Assembly (NCBI GenBank): GCA_002170735.1
Contig: NHIV01000040.1
Location: 1 to 25,935 of the forward strand
Source: a bacterium TMED198
Lineage (GTDB): Bacteria; Fidelibacterota; Marinisomatia; SCGC-AAA003-L08; D37C17
Reading direction: 5' to 3'
DNA: 25,935 nucleotides
A model generated the notes under the pieces. The model did not search any database, had not been told where the DNA came from, and saw only the letters and a program-made list of their open reading frames with translations. Shown here one piece after another: positions 15,574-23,229 of this stretch (its first letter is position 1; each line of letters begins with the position of its first letter). A program made the translations under genes and the position numbers.

Positions 15574-17464
15574 ACTTCCAATTATTTTCATGTCTCTGTT
15601 AATGCCTCTAAATCTAGAGCTACATAGCAGTGATAATCCATCGGCAAGTCATTTTTTAGATGGCGAGATTTCAGGGAATACATTAATTGTTACTGGGACT
15701 GTTGGAGGCACTGAATTTTATGATATTACAGATAGAGAAAATTTAGTCCATTTAGATAATTTTTCCATTTCAGGTGGAGGCGGCGGAGGCGGTAATGCAA
15801 AAGGTATTGCAGTAATTTCTCATGGAAACTACGCATACTTTTCAACGACAAAGGGCTTGGCCACTGTAAATATTTCGAATCCTTCAAATCCTCAAACAAT
15901 TGGATTCTCTTCTGGGACAAGTGGTTTAAATTTAGAAAATTTAGATATCAGCAATAGCTTATTGGCAGTCTGTGCTCACACTGATGGGGTTAGGTTTTAT
16001 AGTCTTTCAAATCCTTCAAGCCCAACTTTAATATCTACAATCTCTACAGATAATGCCTGGACAGTAAAAATAATTAACAATTATGCATATGTTGGTGATA
16101 ATAGCAGTTTGCTCGTCATAAATATTGAAGATATTGAAAGTCCTTATATTGAGAACTCCATTACACTGGGTTCTGCAATTAAGGATATTGCCTCTGATGG
16201 GCAGGTAATCTATGTGGCAAATGGATCTGATGGGATTTCTGCATTTTCTTTACATAATCCAAGTTATCCTGAATTGATTGATTCCTACAATACCCCAGGA
16301 TTAGCAAATAGAATTCATATTTTTAATGGATACCTGGCAGTATCTGACTGGGAAAGCATTTTAGTTTTTGAAATAGATGGTGGAGTCTTTAGCCTTGTTG
16401 GCTATAAATCAAATGGAAAAAGAGCAATGGCAATCAATGCTGATGGCAATTACATATATTCAATTGAATGGGGAAGTGTTCAGGTTTATGAGTATAAAGA
16501 AATATCCGGTCCTGACATTGATTTAAGTGAACTAGAACTAAACTATCCTTATGTTGAAAATGGAGACACCTTCTCAATGTCAATCGATGTAACTAATAAT
16601 GGCAAAGAGAATTTGGTTATATATGATAATTACACAACCAACTCAGAGTTTATAGTTTCAAATCCACTCAATGATTTGGGCCCTGGAGAAACTCAAACTG
16701 TTGAGATAATTTACAGTTCTCAGTCTAACAATGCCTCAGGTTCCTATAGAATATATTCTAACGACTCAGATGAGTACGAGGTGATTTGTGAAACTAATGG
16801 TAATATTAATGGAGCAAATATAGGTCAACATGCTCCAGATTTTAATTTACAGGTTATTGCAAATGGATCAGGAAATTATAGTCTTTCTGATCAAATTGGA
16901 AATATAGTTGTCCTAGCCTTTTTTGCTCCAAACTGACCAGTATGCAGTCCGGAGTTTTCGGATTTACAAACAGCCATATATGAGTCTTATATGTCTGAGG
17001 GTGTTCAGGTGGTAGGTGTTAGCAATACAAACAACACTGATGTAATAAATCAATTTGTTACTGAAAATAGCTTGACCTTCCCTATAATCTATGATACTGG
17101 CAGTAGTGGAGGGGTTCAGGGTGGAGATGTCTATGACCTATACTACATGCCAAACGATGGATCGCCCTACCCTAGAGACTTTGTGGTTGATCAGGATGGC
17201 GTGCTGCAGTATGCAAACAATGAAATAGATACAGAGTGGATGATCTATGTTATTGAGACATTAATTGGTGCAGACTGTGATGGGCTTTCAGGAGATATAA
17301 ATCAAGATCAAATAGTTAATATATTAGATGTTATAATCTTGGTAAATACAATCTTAAATACAAACCAAACAGAGGACGTAATAGACTGCATACTTGATTT
17401 AAACCAAGACGGTCAATTAGACATCTTAGATGTAATTGTGCTTATTAACTTAATAGTTAGTTGA
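15554..17464 (+). CDS. Secreted selenoprotein: beta-propeller, Ig-like domain, Sec-containing redoxin, dockerin-like tail
   Basis: The frame reads 636 codons if the TGA at 16934-16936 is selenocysteine (position 461). Domains: signal peptide (1 to about 25); LVIVD-type beta-propeller (about 30-315, with a glycine run near 74-80); Ig-like, choice-of-anchor-type domain (about 320-415); AhpC/TSA-TlpA-like redoxin (423 to about 575, starting IGQHAPDFNL); dockerin-like repeats (580-636). The redox centre reads F-A-P-N-U-P-V-C-S-P-E, so Sec replaces the first Cys of CxxC and C464 is the resolving residue. The sequence after the TGA continues the redoxin fold in the same frame (EGVQVVGVSNTN, LTFPIIYDTG, PRDFVVDQDG). 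A strong AGGAG site (15541-15545) precedes the ATG. The alternative, a nonsense mutation of a Cys codon, is less likely because the downstream frame is intact and a SECIS-like hairpin is present. Confidence 0.82.
16934..16936 (+). other. In-frame TGA, proposed selenocysteine codon 461
   Basis: The codon lies between AAC (Asn) and CCA (Pro), at the position of the N-terminal cysteine of the redoxin CxxC motif. Both sides are open in the same frame: from 15554 to here and from here to the TGA stop at 17462-17464. Confidence 0.82.
16940..16967 (+). promoter_or_regulatory. SECIS-like hairpin
   Basis: AGTCCG (16946-16951) pairs with CGGATT (16959-16964), including one G-U pair, around the 7-base loop GAGTTTT. 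Below it, GTA (16940-16942) pairs with TAC (16965-16967), leaving TGC as a bulge on the 5' side. The loop begins with G, 16 bases after the TGA. A G at the start of the apical loop, this distance and a 5'-side bulge with U fit known bacterial SECIS elements bound by SelB. Confidence 0.65.
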
Positions 17465-17472
17465 TGATCTAA

Positions 17473-18183
17473 CTAAGAGCAAGTACCAGAGAATATAATA
17501 TCAAGCTGGAGTCCGTAAATACTAGGTATAATATTAAAGTTTATGTTCCAGGTATTTCCACCTACTGATTCTAAGTATAAATAATTTCCAGAAGGAGGAC
17601 TGCCTGTTCCATCCCAAAAAGTAACAGTAATATTTTCATCAGGTTGACCATCTTCATCAAGATCTTCAGTGGTGCCTGTTAGGCCTGCAATTATTATATT
17701 ATCCAGAGAAGAAGGGGTGCTTTCAGATTCTATTGAAATAAGAGTTCCTTGGTCATCAGTTATGGAAGATCCAGTTAAAGAAAAACCAATAACCCTAGTA
17801 GCTCCATTTTCAGTTGATCCAGTTGTAATATTAAAATCATTAGTTTCAGCTAGACCCCCAGATGCACTGGCTGCAGGGTCGATAGTCCAGGTGCAGCAAT
17901 CCGTTGTGCATCCATCTTGAGTAAGGATTTCGCTGCATACAATAGTGCAACATGAGCCATCATCAACATTGGCATCAGGATTAAATTGGATATTAGATTC
18001 ATCTGTACATCCCAAAATTGCATCTATACATGAGTCATCATCAATAGTAGCTTCAAGGTTATAATTGAATGCAGATTCATCCGTACATCCAGAAATCTCA
18101 GCTTGAGATGAAGAATCTTCATCGCATGAAGTAATGAAAATAGATAGAAATAATAATAGAGAAGTTTTAATTAAATTTTTCAT
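17473..18183 (-). CDS. Lipoprotein with GCTD repeats and a possible rearranged cohesin-like domain
   Basis: A lipoprotein signal peptide ends in FITSC (lipid-bearing C20). Residues 32-52 and 58-78 are two GCTDES...(A/I)..N....A..DD.SC repeats, a module common in secreted proteins of marine FCB bacteria. A Cys/Trp stretch follows (80-99, DGCTTDCCTW). The rest is a beta-rich domain with RVIGFSLTGSSITDDQGTLI (130-149), which resembles the second half of the cohesin-like sandwich seen in such proteins. The C-terminus (NTWNINF...IYGLQLDIIFSG, 210-233) looks like that module's first half, so the order seems reversed. The function is unknown; it may bind a ligand or partner on the outer membrane surface. 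The gene is convergent with the selenoprotein gene, eight bases apart. Confidence 0.8.
   Translation of the reverse strand: MKNLIKTSLLLFLSIFITSCDEDSSSQAEISGCTDESAFNYNLEATIDDDSCIDAILGCTDESNIQFNPDANVDDGSCCTIVCSEILTQDGCTTDCCTWTIDPAASASGGLAETNDFNITTGSTENGATRVIGFSLTGSSITDDQGTLISIESESTPSSLDNIIIAGLTGTTEDLDEDGQPDENITVTFWDGTGSPPSGNYLYLESVGGNTWNINFNIIPSIYGLQLDIIFSGTCS
17950..18090 (-). repeat. Two GCTD...DDxSC protein repeats
   Basis: Codons 32-52 and 58-78 of the lipoprotein encode two copies of a 21-residue unit that starts GCTDES and ends DD-(D/G)-SC, spaced 26 residues apart. The acidic residues and paired cysteines suggest a small disulfide-bonded, possibly calcium-binding unit. Confidence 0.75.
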
Positions 18184-18260
18184 TTTGACCTATATTTGTT
18201 AAAGTTGAACAGTGAAATTTAAAATGAATTTATTAGAAGATTGTTAGATTTTTTAAATTT

Positions 18261-18986
18261 TTAGATTCTTTTTGTTTTGCCCATTAATTTCATAATCAAG
18301 AATAAGCCAAAGCAGTAAACTAGGCTAACAGCTTCAAGGCCTATTATATAGAATGGATGCTCTCCAATCAAAAAAGGATTATCAACTGGAGGTTTCTTAG
18401 CTAAGTACATATAGTTCCCTCCTGTGAAGTAGTTTATAGTAGATACAGGAATAGCAATAAGGTTAAGATAAACCATTGATTTAATATAAGATAGAGGTCT
18501 TAGTTTCATTTTGTTGACTGCTATAGCCCAAATAAGAATAAGTATCATCATGCCATGATGTGAGAAAAATGTAATTACACCTAATGCATTCACAGAATTA
18601 TTCAAATCAGGAGTTAGCATGGCTTGTAGGCCACCAGAAAAAGTCATGTAAAAACAAAACTCAAAAATATTTTGGTTTTTTTTAAACAGTAAAATTGTTG
18701 ACAAGTAAAGAGTATACTGGCATACATGTAGGGGAAGATCTGCTGCAAGTGATAGAGGGGCTCCAATAGTTCTATTCCAATGATCAACTATTTCCTGAAA
18801 AATTGTAAAAATAAAAATTAAAATAGAAATATGTTTATGGTAAGGCTTAAAAGAAAGTCCCATTAAAGGAATGGCAATGCAAATTAAAGACCAAAAAGCT
18901 AAAATATAAAGGTGGTTTTTACCAAATAGTGGCACCAGCGTTCCAGGATTGCTAACTACTGTTAATATTGAGTCATGAAAATTCAC
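18261..18986 (-). CDS. YwaF/TMEM164-like membrane protein
   Basis: A 241-residue protein with about six or seven membrane segments. Conserved features of the TIGR02206 (YwaF)/TMEM164 family as I recall it are visible: D68/H69 and R72 in the DHWNR segment, LPLHVC (84-89), GGLQAMLTPDL (118-128), FFSHHGMM (140-147) and NYMYLAKKPP (191-200). TMEM164 in animals has been reported as an acyltransferase that acts on ether phospholipids with a conserved Cys and His; C89 and H143/H144 would be their counterparts here. The role in bacteria is unproven. It shares its upstream region (18987-19071) with the divergent metal permease and runs in the same direction as the lipoprotein. Confidence 0.82.
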   Translation of the reverse strand: MNFHDSILTVVSNPGTLVPLFGKNHLYILAFWSLICIAIPLMGLSFKPYHKHISILIFIFTIFQEIVDHWNRTIGAPLSLAADLPLHVCQYTLYLSTILLFKKNQNIFEFCFYMTFSGGLQAMLTPDLNNSVNALGVITFFSHHGMMILILIWAIAVNKMKLRPLSYIKSMVYLNLIAIPVSTINYFTGGNYMYLAKKPPVDNPFLIGEHPFYIIGLEAVSLVYCFGLFLIMKLMGKTKRI

Positions 18987-19001
18987 TATAATTTTATTTT
19001 T

Positions 19002-19016
19002 TTAGATTAATTCTAA
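19002..19016. promoter_or_regulatory. Inverted repeat in a divergent promoter region
   Basis: TTAGA (19002-19006) and TCTAA (19012-19016) form a perfect 5-5-5 inverted repeat between the TMEM164-like gene and the metal permease gene. It could be an operator for a metal-responsive regulator, but in such AT-rich DNA it may also be chance. Confidence 0.25.
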
Positions 19017-19071
19017 TTAATAAATTATTTGTACTTTTAATAAATAAAATTATAAAAATAAGAGCAATCTA

Positions 19072-20313
19072 ATGAACATTCTTTTTGATTACCTGGTTTT
19101 ATTCTTTAATGAGGCATGGTCTATGACTATCGATATGAGTCCATATCTTTTAATCGGCATGTTAGTTTCTGGAGTCATTTCAATCTATGTAAATGATGAT
19201 TTTGTTTCAAAGCATATAGGCTCAAGAAATTTTAATTCTGTTTTTAAAGCAACAATTTTTGGTATTCCCCTTCCTTTATGCTCTTGTGGAGTTATACCTG
19301 TAGCAGCTACTCTAAGATCTAGCGGCGCGTCAAAAGGATCAACCGTCTCTTTTTTAGTTTCTACTCCACAAACTGGGGTAGATAGCATCTTGTTGACATA
19401 TGGTATGCTGGGGCCTGCGATGGCAGTATTCAGACCTCTAGCAGCTTTGATCTCAGGAGTACTAAGTGGGCTCGCAGTAAATATTTATGATGAAGAAAAT
19501 CATGAGCATCCTAAAACAAAAAATACTATTGAACGAAAACACAATTTTCAAACTTTGGATAAAGTTAGATCTGCAATGAAGTATGGTTTTGTTACTTTAC
19601 CATCAGATATTGCAGTTCCTCTATTTCAGGGTCTTGTTATAGCAACACTTATTTCTATTCTTCTTCCCCCAGATTTGATAGCTGAAAATTTTTCAGATAT
19701 GATTCTACTTCCTGCCATGCTTCTCATATCAATACCATTGTATGTTTGTGCAACTGCTTCAATACCAATTGCATTAGCTCTAATGTCAAAAGGTGTAACG
19801 CTTGGAGCTGTTTTTGTATTTTTGATGGCAGGCCCTGCTACTAACGCCTCTTCTATAACTATAATTAAAAAAATTCTTGGTAAAAAAGTATTATTGCAGT
19901 ATCTCATTATGATATCCTTAACATCATTACTGTTTGGCTTTTTGTTAGACATTTTTTTTAAATTTGATATTATCAACATTGGAATGAATCATAGTCATGA
20001 GCATGGTGCTTATTGGCAGGTTTTTTCGGGCTTTTTATTTTTAATTGTAATGATTAATGCCTATGTAAGTAAAAAAACCAATTCTATGGTTAAAGTCAAA
20101 TCTCAAAATAGAGAATCTATGCTTTCAATAGAGGTAGAAGGGATGACCTGCAACCACTGCGCTTCAAGCGTAAAAAATGCTGTTCTAGGCTCGTCAAATG
20201 CTAAGGAAGTTCAGGTGGATTTAAGTTCAGGTGAGGTTTCAATTTTCGGCGAGGATATTAATAGAGATGAGATCAAAGCAAGTATTGAGAGTTTAGGGTT
20301 TAGCGTTAAATAG
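19072..20313 (+). CDS. SO_0444-type Cu/Zn efflux permease fused to an HMA metal-binding domain
   Basis: A 413-residue protein. Residues 1 to about 345 form a permease of the DUF318/PF03773 type with PLPLCSCGVIPVAATLRSSG (67-86; C70, C72), STPQTGVDS, PLYVCATASIPIALAL and LMAGPATNASS, matching the SO_0444 family of copper/zinc efflux transporters. A cytoplasmic His-containing loop lies between the halves, and a HSHEH cluster near residue 305 may bind metal. Residues 349-413 form an HMA domain with GMTCNHCAS (C360, C363). The fusion would let the protein collect the metal ion itself instead of using a separate chaperone. No metal regulator gene is next to it. The Cys-rich secreted protein starts 16 bases downstream on the same strand. 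Confidence 0.9.
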   Translation: MNILFDYLVLFFNEAWSMTIDMSPYLLIGMLVSGVISIYVNDDFVSKHIGSRNFNSVFKATIFGIPLPLCSCGVIPVAATLRSSGASKGSTVSFLVSTPQTGVDSILLTYGMLGPAMAVFRPLAALISGVLSGLAVNIYDEENHEHPKTKNTIERKHNFQTLDKVRSAMKYGFVTLPSDIAVPLFQGLVIATLISILLPPDLIAENFSDMILLPAMLLISIPLYVCATASIPIALALMSKGVTLGAVFVFLMAGPATNASSITIIKKILGKKVLLQYLIMISLTSLLFGFLLDIFFKFDIINIGMNHSHEHGAYWQVFSGFLFLIVMINAYVSKKTNSMVKVKSQNRESMLSIEVEGMTCNHCASSVKNAVLGSSNAKEVQVDLSSGEVSIFGEDINRDEIKASIESLGFSVK

Positions 20314-20329
20314 ATTTAGGGTTTAATTT

Positions 20330-21559
20330 ATGTATACAGGATTAGTTATATTTTTATCATTCATAACATTTGCTTTTTCAGAATCATTTTCTGGATATTT
20401 AAGGTCTCAAGAAATTAGCTTTTGTATGGATAATTGCAGCGAGTACTACCTTGAAAATGAAGATGGTGAGTTTATCAATAATTTCACCTTAGGCTTAGAG
20501 AATTCAGAGCTTCAAATGTTTGAGGATAGATATGTTGAGATTGAATCAACTGAAGTAATGAACTGTATTGAGTGCAGTGCTTTGTTAATTGATTCAATAG
20601 GCATATCAAGCCAATGCCTAAATCCAGTTTCATGTTTTATGGATCCATGTGATATTGCGTCATGTCAGTCCGAAATAAATAACAATCAATGTATTCCGAA
20701 TTATTGTGGTGGATGCAATGCAGATTTTTATGATTTTAGTGGAAGTCTGGTTGATTGCCAGCAAGGTACATGTATGGATTTAAGTGGCCTGGATTTTGGT
20801 TTTTGTGAAATGATTATTGGAGTTGGTTATTCCAATGGATCTTGTACCTGGATATCAGGATGCTCTGATAGTATAGATGGTACAGACTATAGTCCTTATA
20901 TATTCAATTCATTAGATGAATGTGAAGAGTTTTGCTCACAAGCTGACTTGACTTGCGATGAAATAACTGAGGCCTATGAGGATTTGCACCATGGGCAATA
21001 TTCAGCTTGCCAAGGTAATGATGACTGTCAAGTTGTGTTAGGTAGCTGTGATGTAGGGCTGGGTGGGTGTTATTATTCTGTGAATAATACCTATGATCAA
21101 ACGAGTGTTGCAAATCTTTTGGAAAACTGGGAAAACCAAGGCTGCCAGGAATGGGTTTGTGACTGCCTTCCTGAACCATTTGCTTTGTGTGACAATGGTG
21201 TGTGCTCTACAAGTTGGTGTATTGATGATAATCCAGAAGGCTGCATGTCAATTGGGTGCTCTGATGGCTACAGCTGCTTAGATGACTATGAAAACAGCTG
21301 TGTTCCTTCAAGTTGTTATTGTGATGAGATTTACGGTCAATGGTACTGCACTGAAGACTGTGGAGGTGGAACGTGCTTCTTAGATGGCGATATAAATCTA
21401 GATGACCAAATTAATGTTTTAGATGTTGTTTTTGCTGTTAACTTTATCCTTCAAATTACTGAACCTTCAGCCTTGGAGCTTAAACTCTCAAATTTGAATG
21501 GCGATGATACTTTAAATGTGTTGGATGTTATTTTTCTGATTAGCCTTGTTCTGATCTAA
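20330..21559 (+). CDS. Cys-rich secreted protein with dockerin-like tail
   Basis: A 409-residue protein with a signal peptide (1 to about 17, FAFS), more than 40 cysteines over the middle part, and a dockerin-like repeat pair at 352-409 (DGDINLDDQINVLDVVF and LNGDDTLNVLDVIF). One segment (about 165-203: GVGYSNGSCTWISGCS ... FNSLDECEEFC) resembles the second half of a Kunitz-type inhibitor, and NNNQCIPNYCGGC looks like a further Cys module. I do not recognise an enzymatic domain. It probably adopts several small disulfide-bonded modules outside the cell. It follows the metal permease by 16 bases and could be on the same transcript. The cysteines might bind metal, but nothing else supports that. 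Confidence 0.8.
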   Translation: MYTGLVIFLSFITFAFSESFSGYLRSQEISFCMDNCSEYYLENEDGEFINNFTLGLENSELQMFEDRYVEIESTEVMNCIECSALLIDSIGISSQCLNPVSCFMDPCDIASCQSEINNNQCIPNYCGGCNADFYDFSGSLVDCQQGTCMDLSGLDFGFCEMIIGVGYSNGSCTWISGCSDSIDGTDYSPYIFNSLDECEEFCSQADLTCDEITEAYEDLHHGQYSACQGNDDCQVVLGSCDVGLGGCYYSVNNTYDQTSVANLLENWENQGCQEWVCDCLPEPFALCDNGVCSTSWCIDDNPEGCMSIGCSDGYSCLDDYENSCVPSSCYCDEIYGQWYCTEDCGGGTCFLDGDINLDDQINVLDVVFAVNFILQITEPSALELKLSNLNGDDTLNVLDVIFLISLVLI

Positions 21560-21699
21560 GGGTTAAAGCTTTACATTAAGTTATTGATTTAATATACAAG
21601 AAAATATAGTTATAATATCTTTTTTTAATTTTTCGTTTCTATTACTTTTTATTACATAATCACAGTTGGAACCCTTAATAGTTTTTTTTAATTTACAGT

Positions 21700-23223
21700 A
21701 TGATTATAAATTATTTTTATCTTCTAGTTTTTGTTGCATTTTCTTTTTCAGGTTTTATATCAGAGTTTCAAGCTAAATCTGTTGCCCAAAATCTTTTCAA
21801 AGAGAGAAACGCTTTGTCCTACCAAGATGATTTTTCAGTAAGTACTGTTGAGACAGTTGTTAGCAACAATGTTATAGTTTTATATGTTTTTCATCTATCC
21901 CCTAAAGGATTTGTTATTGTATCAGGGGACGATAAAGCTCATCCAATTTTAGGCTATTCCTTTACAAATAATTTTTCTACTTCAGCTATGCCAGAAAATC
22001 TTTTGTATTTGTTCAACCTCTTTAAAGAGGAAATATACTTGGCATCAATTGCATCAAGTAGTCAAAATCCAGAGATAAAGCAGCTATGGCATAAATACTT
22101 ATCTGGTGAAAACTTAAGCTTTGGATCTAGAAATATAGAGCCGATGATTGAGGCTGAGTTTAATCAAGGAGGTTCATGGAATAATGTTGTTACTCAAAAT
22201 ATCGGTGATAATGTGCCGGTTGGGTGCGTGGCTGTTGCAATGTGCCAAATAATGCATTATTGGTCACATCCTAGCCAGGGATCGGGTAGTAATTATTACT
22301 ACCACCTTGATTATGGGTTAATTGAGGCTGATTTTAGCTCTGCAACTTATGATTTTGATACTATGCCTGCTAGCTATGCAAACTCAGATAGTCAACTTCT
22401 TTTGTTTCATGCTGGTGTCGCTGTCAATATGGACTACAATTATAGTGGTTCTGGTGCTTATGTTATTGGCGATTATCCATCTGCAGGTCATGCCATGAAA
22501 ACTTATTTTGGCTTTAGTGAAAACCTCAACTTTATTCATAAAAATAACTATGAAACTAACGCTGAGTTTAGAGACCTTTTAAAGCAGCAGCTTGAAGATG
22601 GAAAGCCTATTATGTATAGAGGAGATACTGGTGAGTCAGGTCATGCATGGAATATTGATGGGTACAACGGTAATATGCTCCATTGTAACTGGGGGTGGGG
22701 AGGATCAAGCAATGGATACTTTAATCTAAACTCCATGGGAGGTTTTCCAAACAGTAATGCTGCTGTGGTTGATCTCTTTCCAGACTTTGGGGTGCCAATA
22801 GCCCTTTTTGAGTATGATGTCAGTGATTTGGATGTTGTGTTCGTTGATCTTTCTGAATTTGCAAGCCCTACGCAAATTGATCAATGGCACTGGAATCTAG
22901 GCGATGGAAATTCTGTTTCTTCTAGTGAGGCTTTTGCTCAGCATTCATATTCAGAAGGAGGGGAGTATGTGGTATCTCTTGTTGTTGAGGACATCTATGG
23001 ACAAACAAGTGAGCCATTTACAGAGGTTGTTGTGATTGAATCTGAAGATTCTCCAGTTGCTGGCGATATGAATGATGATTCGATACTTGATATTCTTGAT
23101 ATAGTTGTTCTGGTTAACCTTGTTATTGACAATCCAGGCTTTGACAGCCAGGGAGATATAAATAATGATGGTATTCTTAATGTCTTAGATGTTATTTTGT
23201 TAGTTAATTTGTTATTGGAGTAA
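21700..23223 (+). CDS. Secreted C10-family cysteine protease (streptopain-like) with PKD domain and dockerin-like tail
   Basis: Domains in order: signal peptide (1 to about 18); Spi_C10-type propeptide (about 22-115, with SPKGFVIVSGDDKAHPILGY); C10 peptidase (about 150-360) with catalytic C176 in PVGCVAVAMCQIMHYW, H315 in GESGHAWNIDGY and CNWGWGGSSNGYF; PKD domain (about 366-446, with WNLGDGNSVS and GGEYVVSLVVED); dockerin-like repeats (454-507, GDMNDDSILDILDIVV and GDINNDGILNVLDVIL). It is a zymogen that would be activated outside the cell. The lipoprotein at 23230 follows after only six bases, so the two are probably cotranscribed. The 140 bases upstream hold no clear promoter consensus. 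Confidence 0.93.
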   Translation: MIINYFYLLVFVAFSFSGFISEFQAKSVAQNLFKERNALSYQDDFSVSTVETVVSNNVIVLYVFHLSPKGFVIVSGDDKAHPILGYSFTNNFSTSAMPENLLYLFNLFKEEIYLASIASSSQNPEIKQLWHKYLSGENLSFGSRNIEPMIEAEFNQGGSWNNVVTQNIGDNVPVGCVAVAMCQIMHYWSHPSQGSGSNYYYHLDYGLIEADFSSATYDFDTMPASYANSDSQLLLFHAGVAVNMDYNYSGSGAYVIGDYPSAGHAMKTYFGFSENLNFIHKNNYETNAEFRDLLKQQLEDGKPIMYRGDTGESGHAWNIDGYNGNMLHCNWGWGGSSNGYFNLNSMGGFPNSNAAVVDLFPDFGVPIALFEYDVSDLDVVFVDLSEFASPTQIDQWHWNLGDGNSVSSSEAFAQHSYSEGGEYVVSLVVEDIYGQTSEPFTEVVVIESEDSPVAGDMNDDSILDILDIVVLVNLVIDNPGFDSQGDINNDGILNVLDVILLVNLLLE

Positions 23224-23229
23224 GATTTT

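Noticed and set aside
16991..17464. Separate 157-residue gene starting at ATG 16991
   Set aside because: It begins in the middle of a redoxin domain, is in the same frame as the upstream coding region, and has no start signal of its own that stands out. It is better read as the continuation past the TGA.
17456..17476. Hairpin at the convergent gene ends as a terminator (TTAGTT...AACTAA)
   Set aside because: The stem is short and AT-only apart from single G-C pairs, with no T-run on either side, and it overlaps both stop codons.
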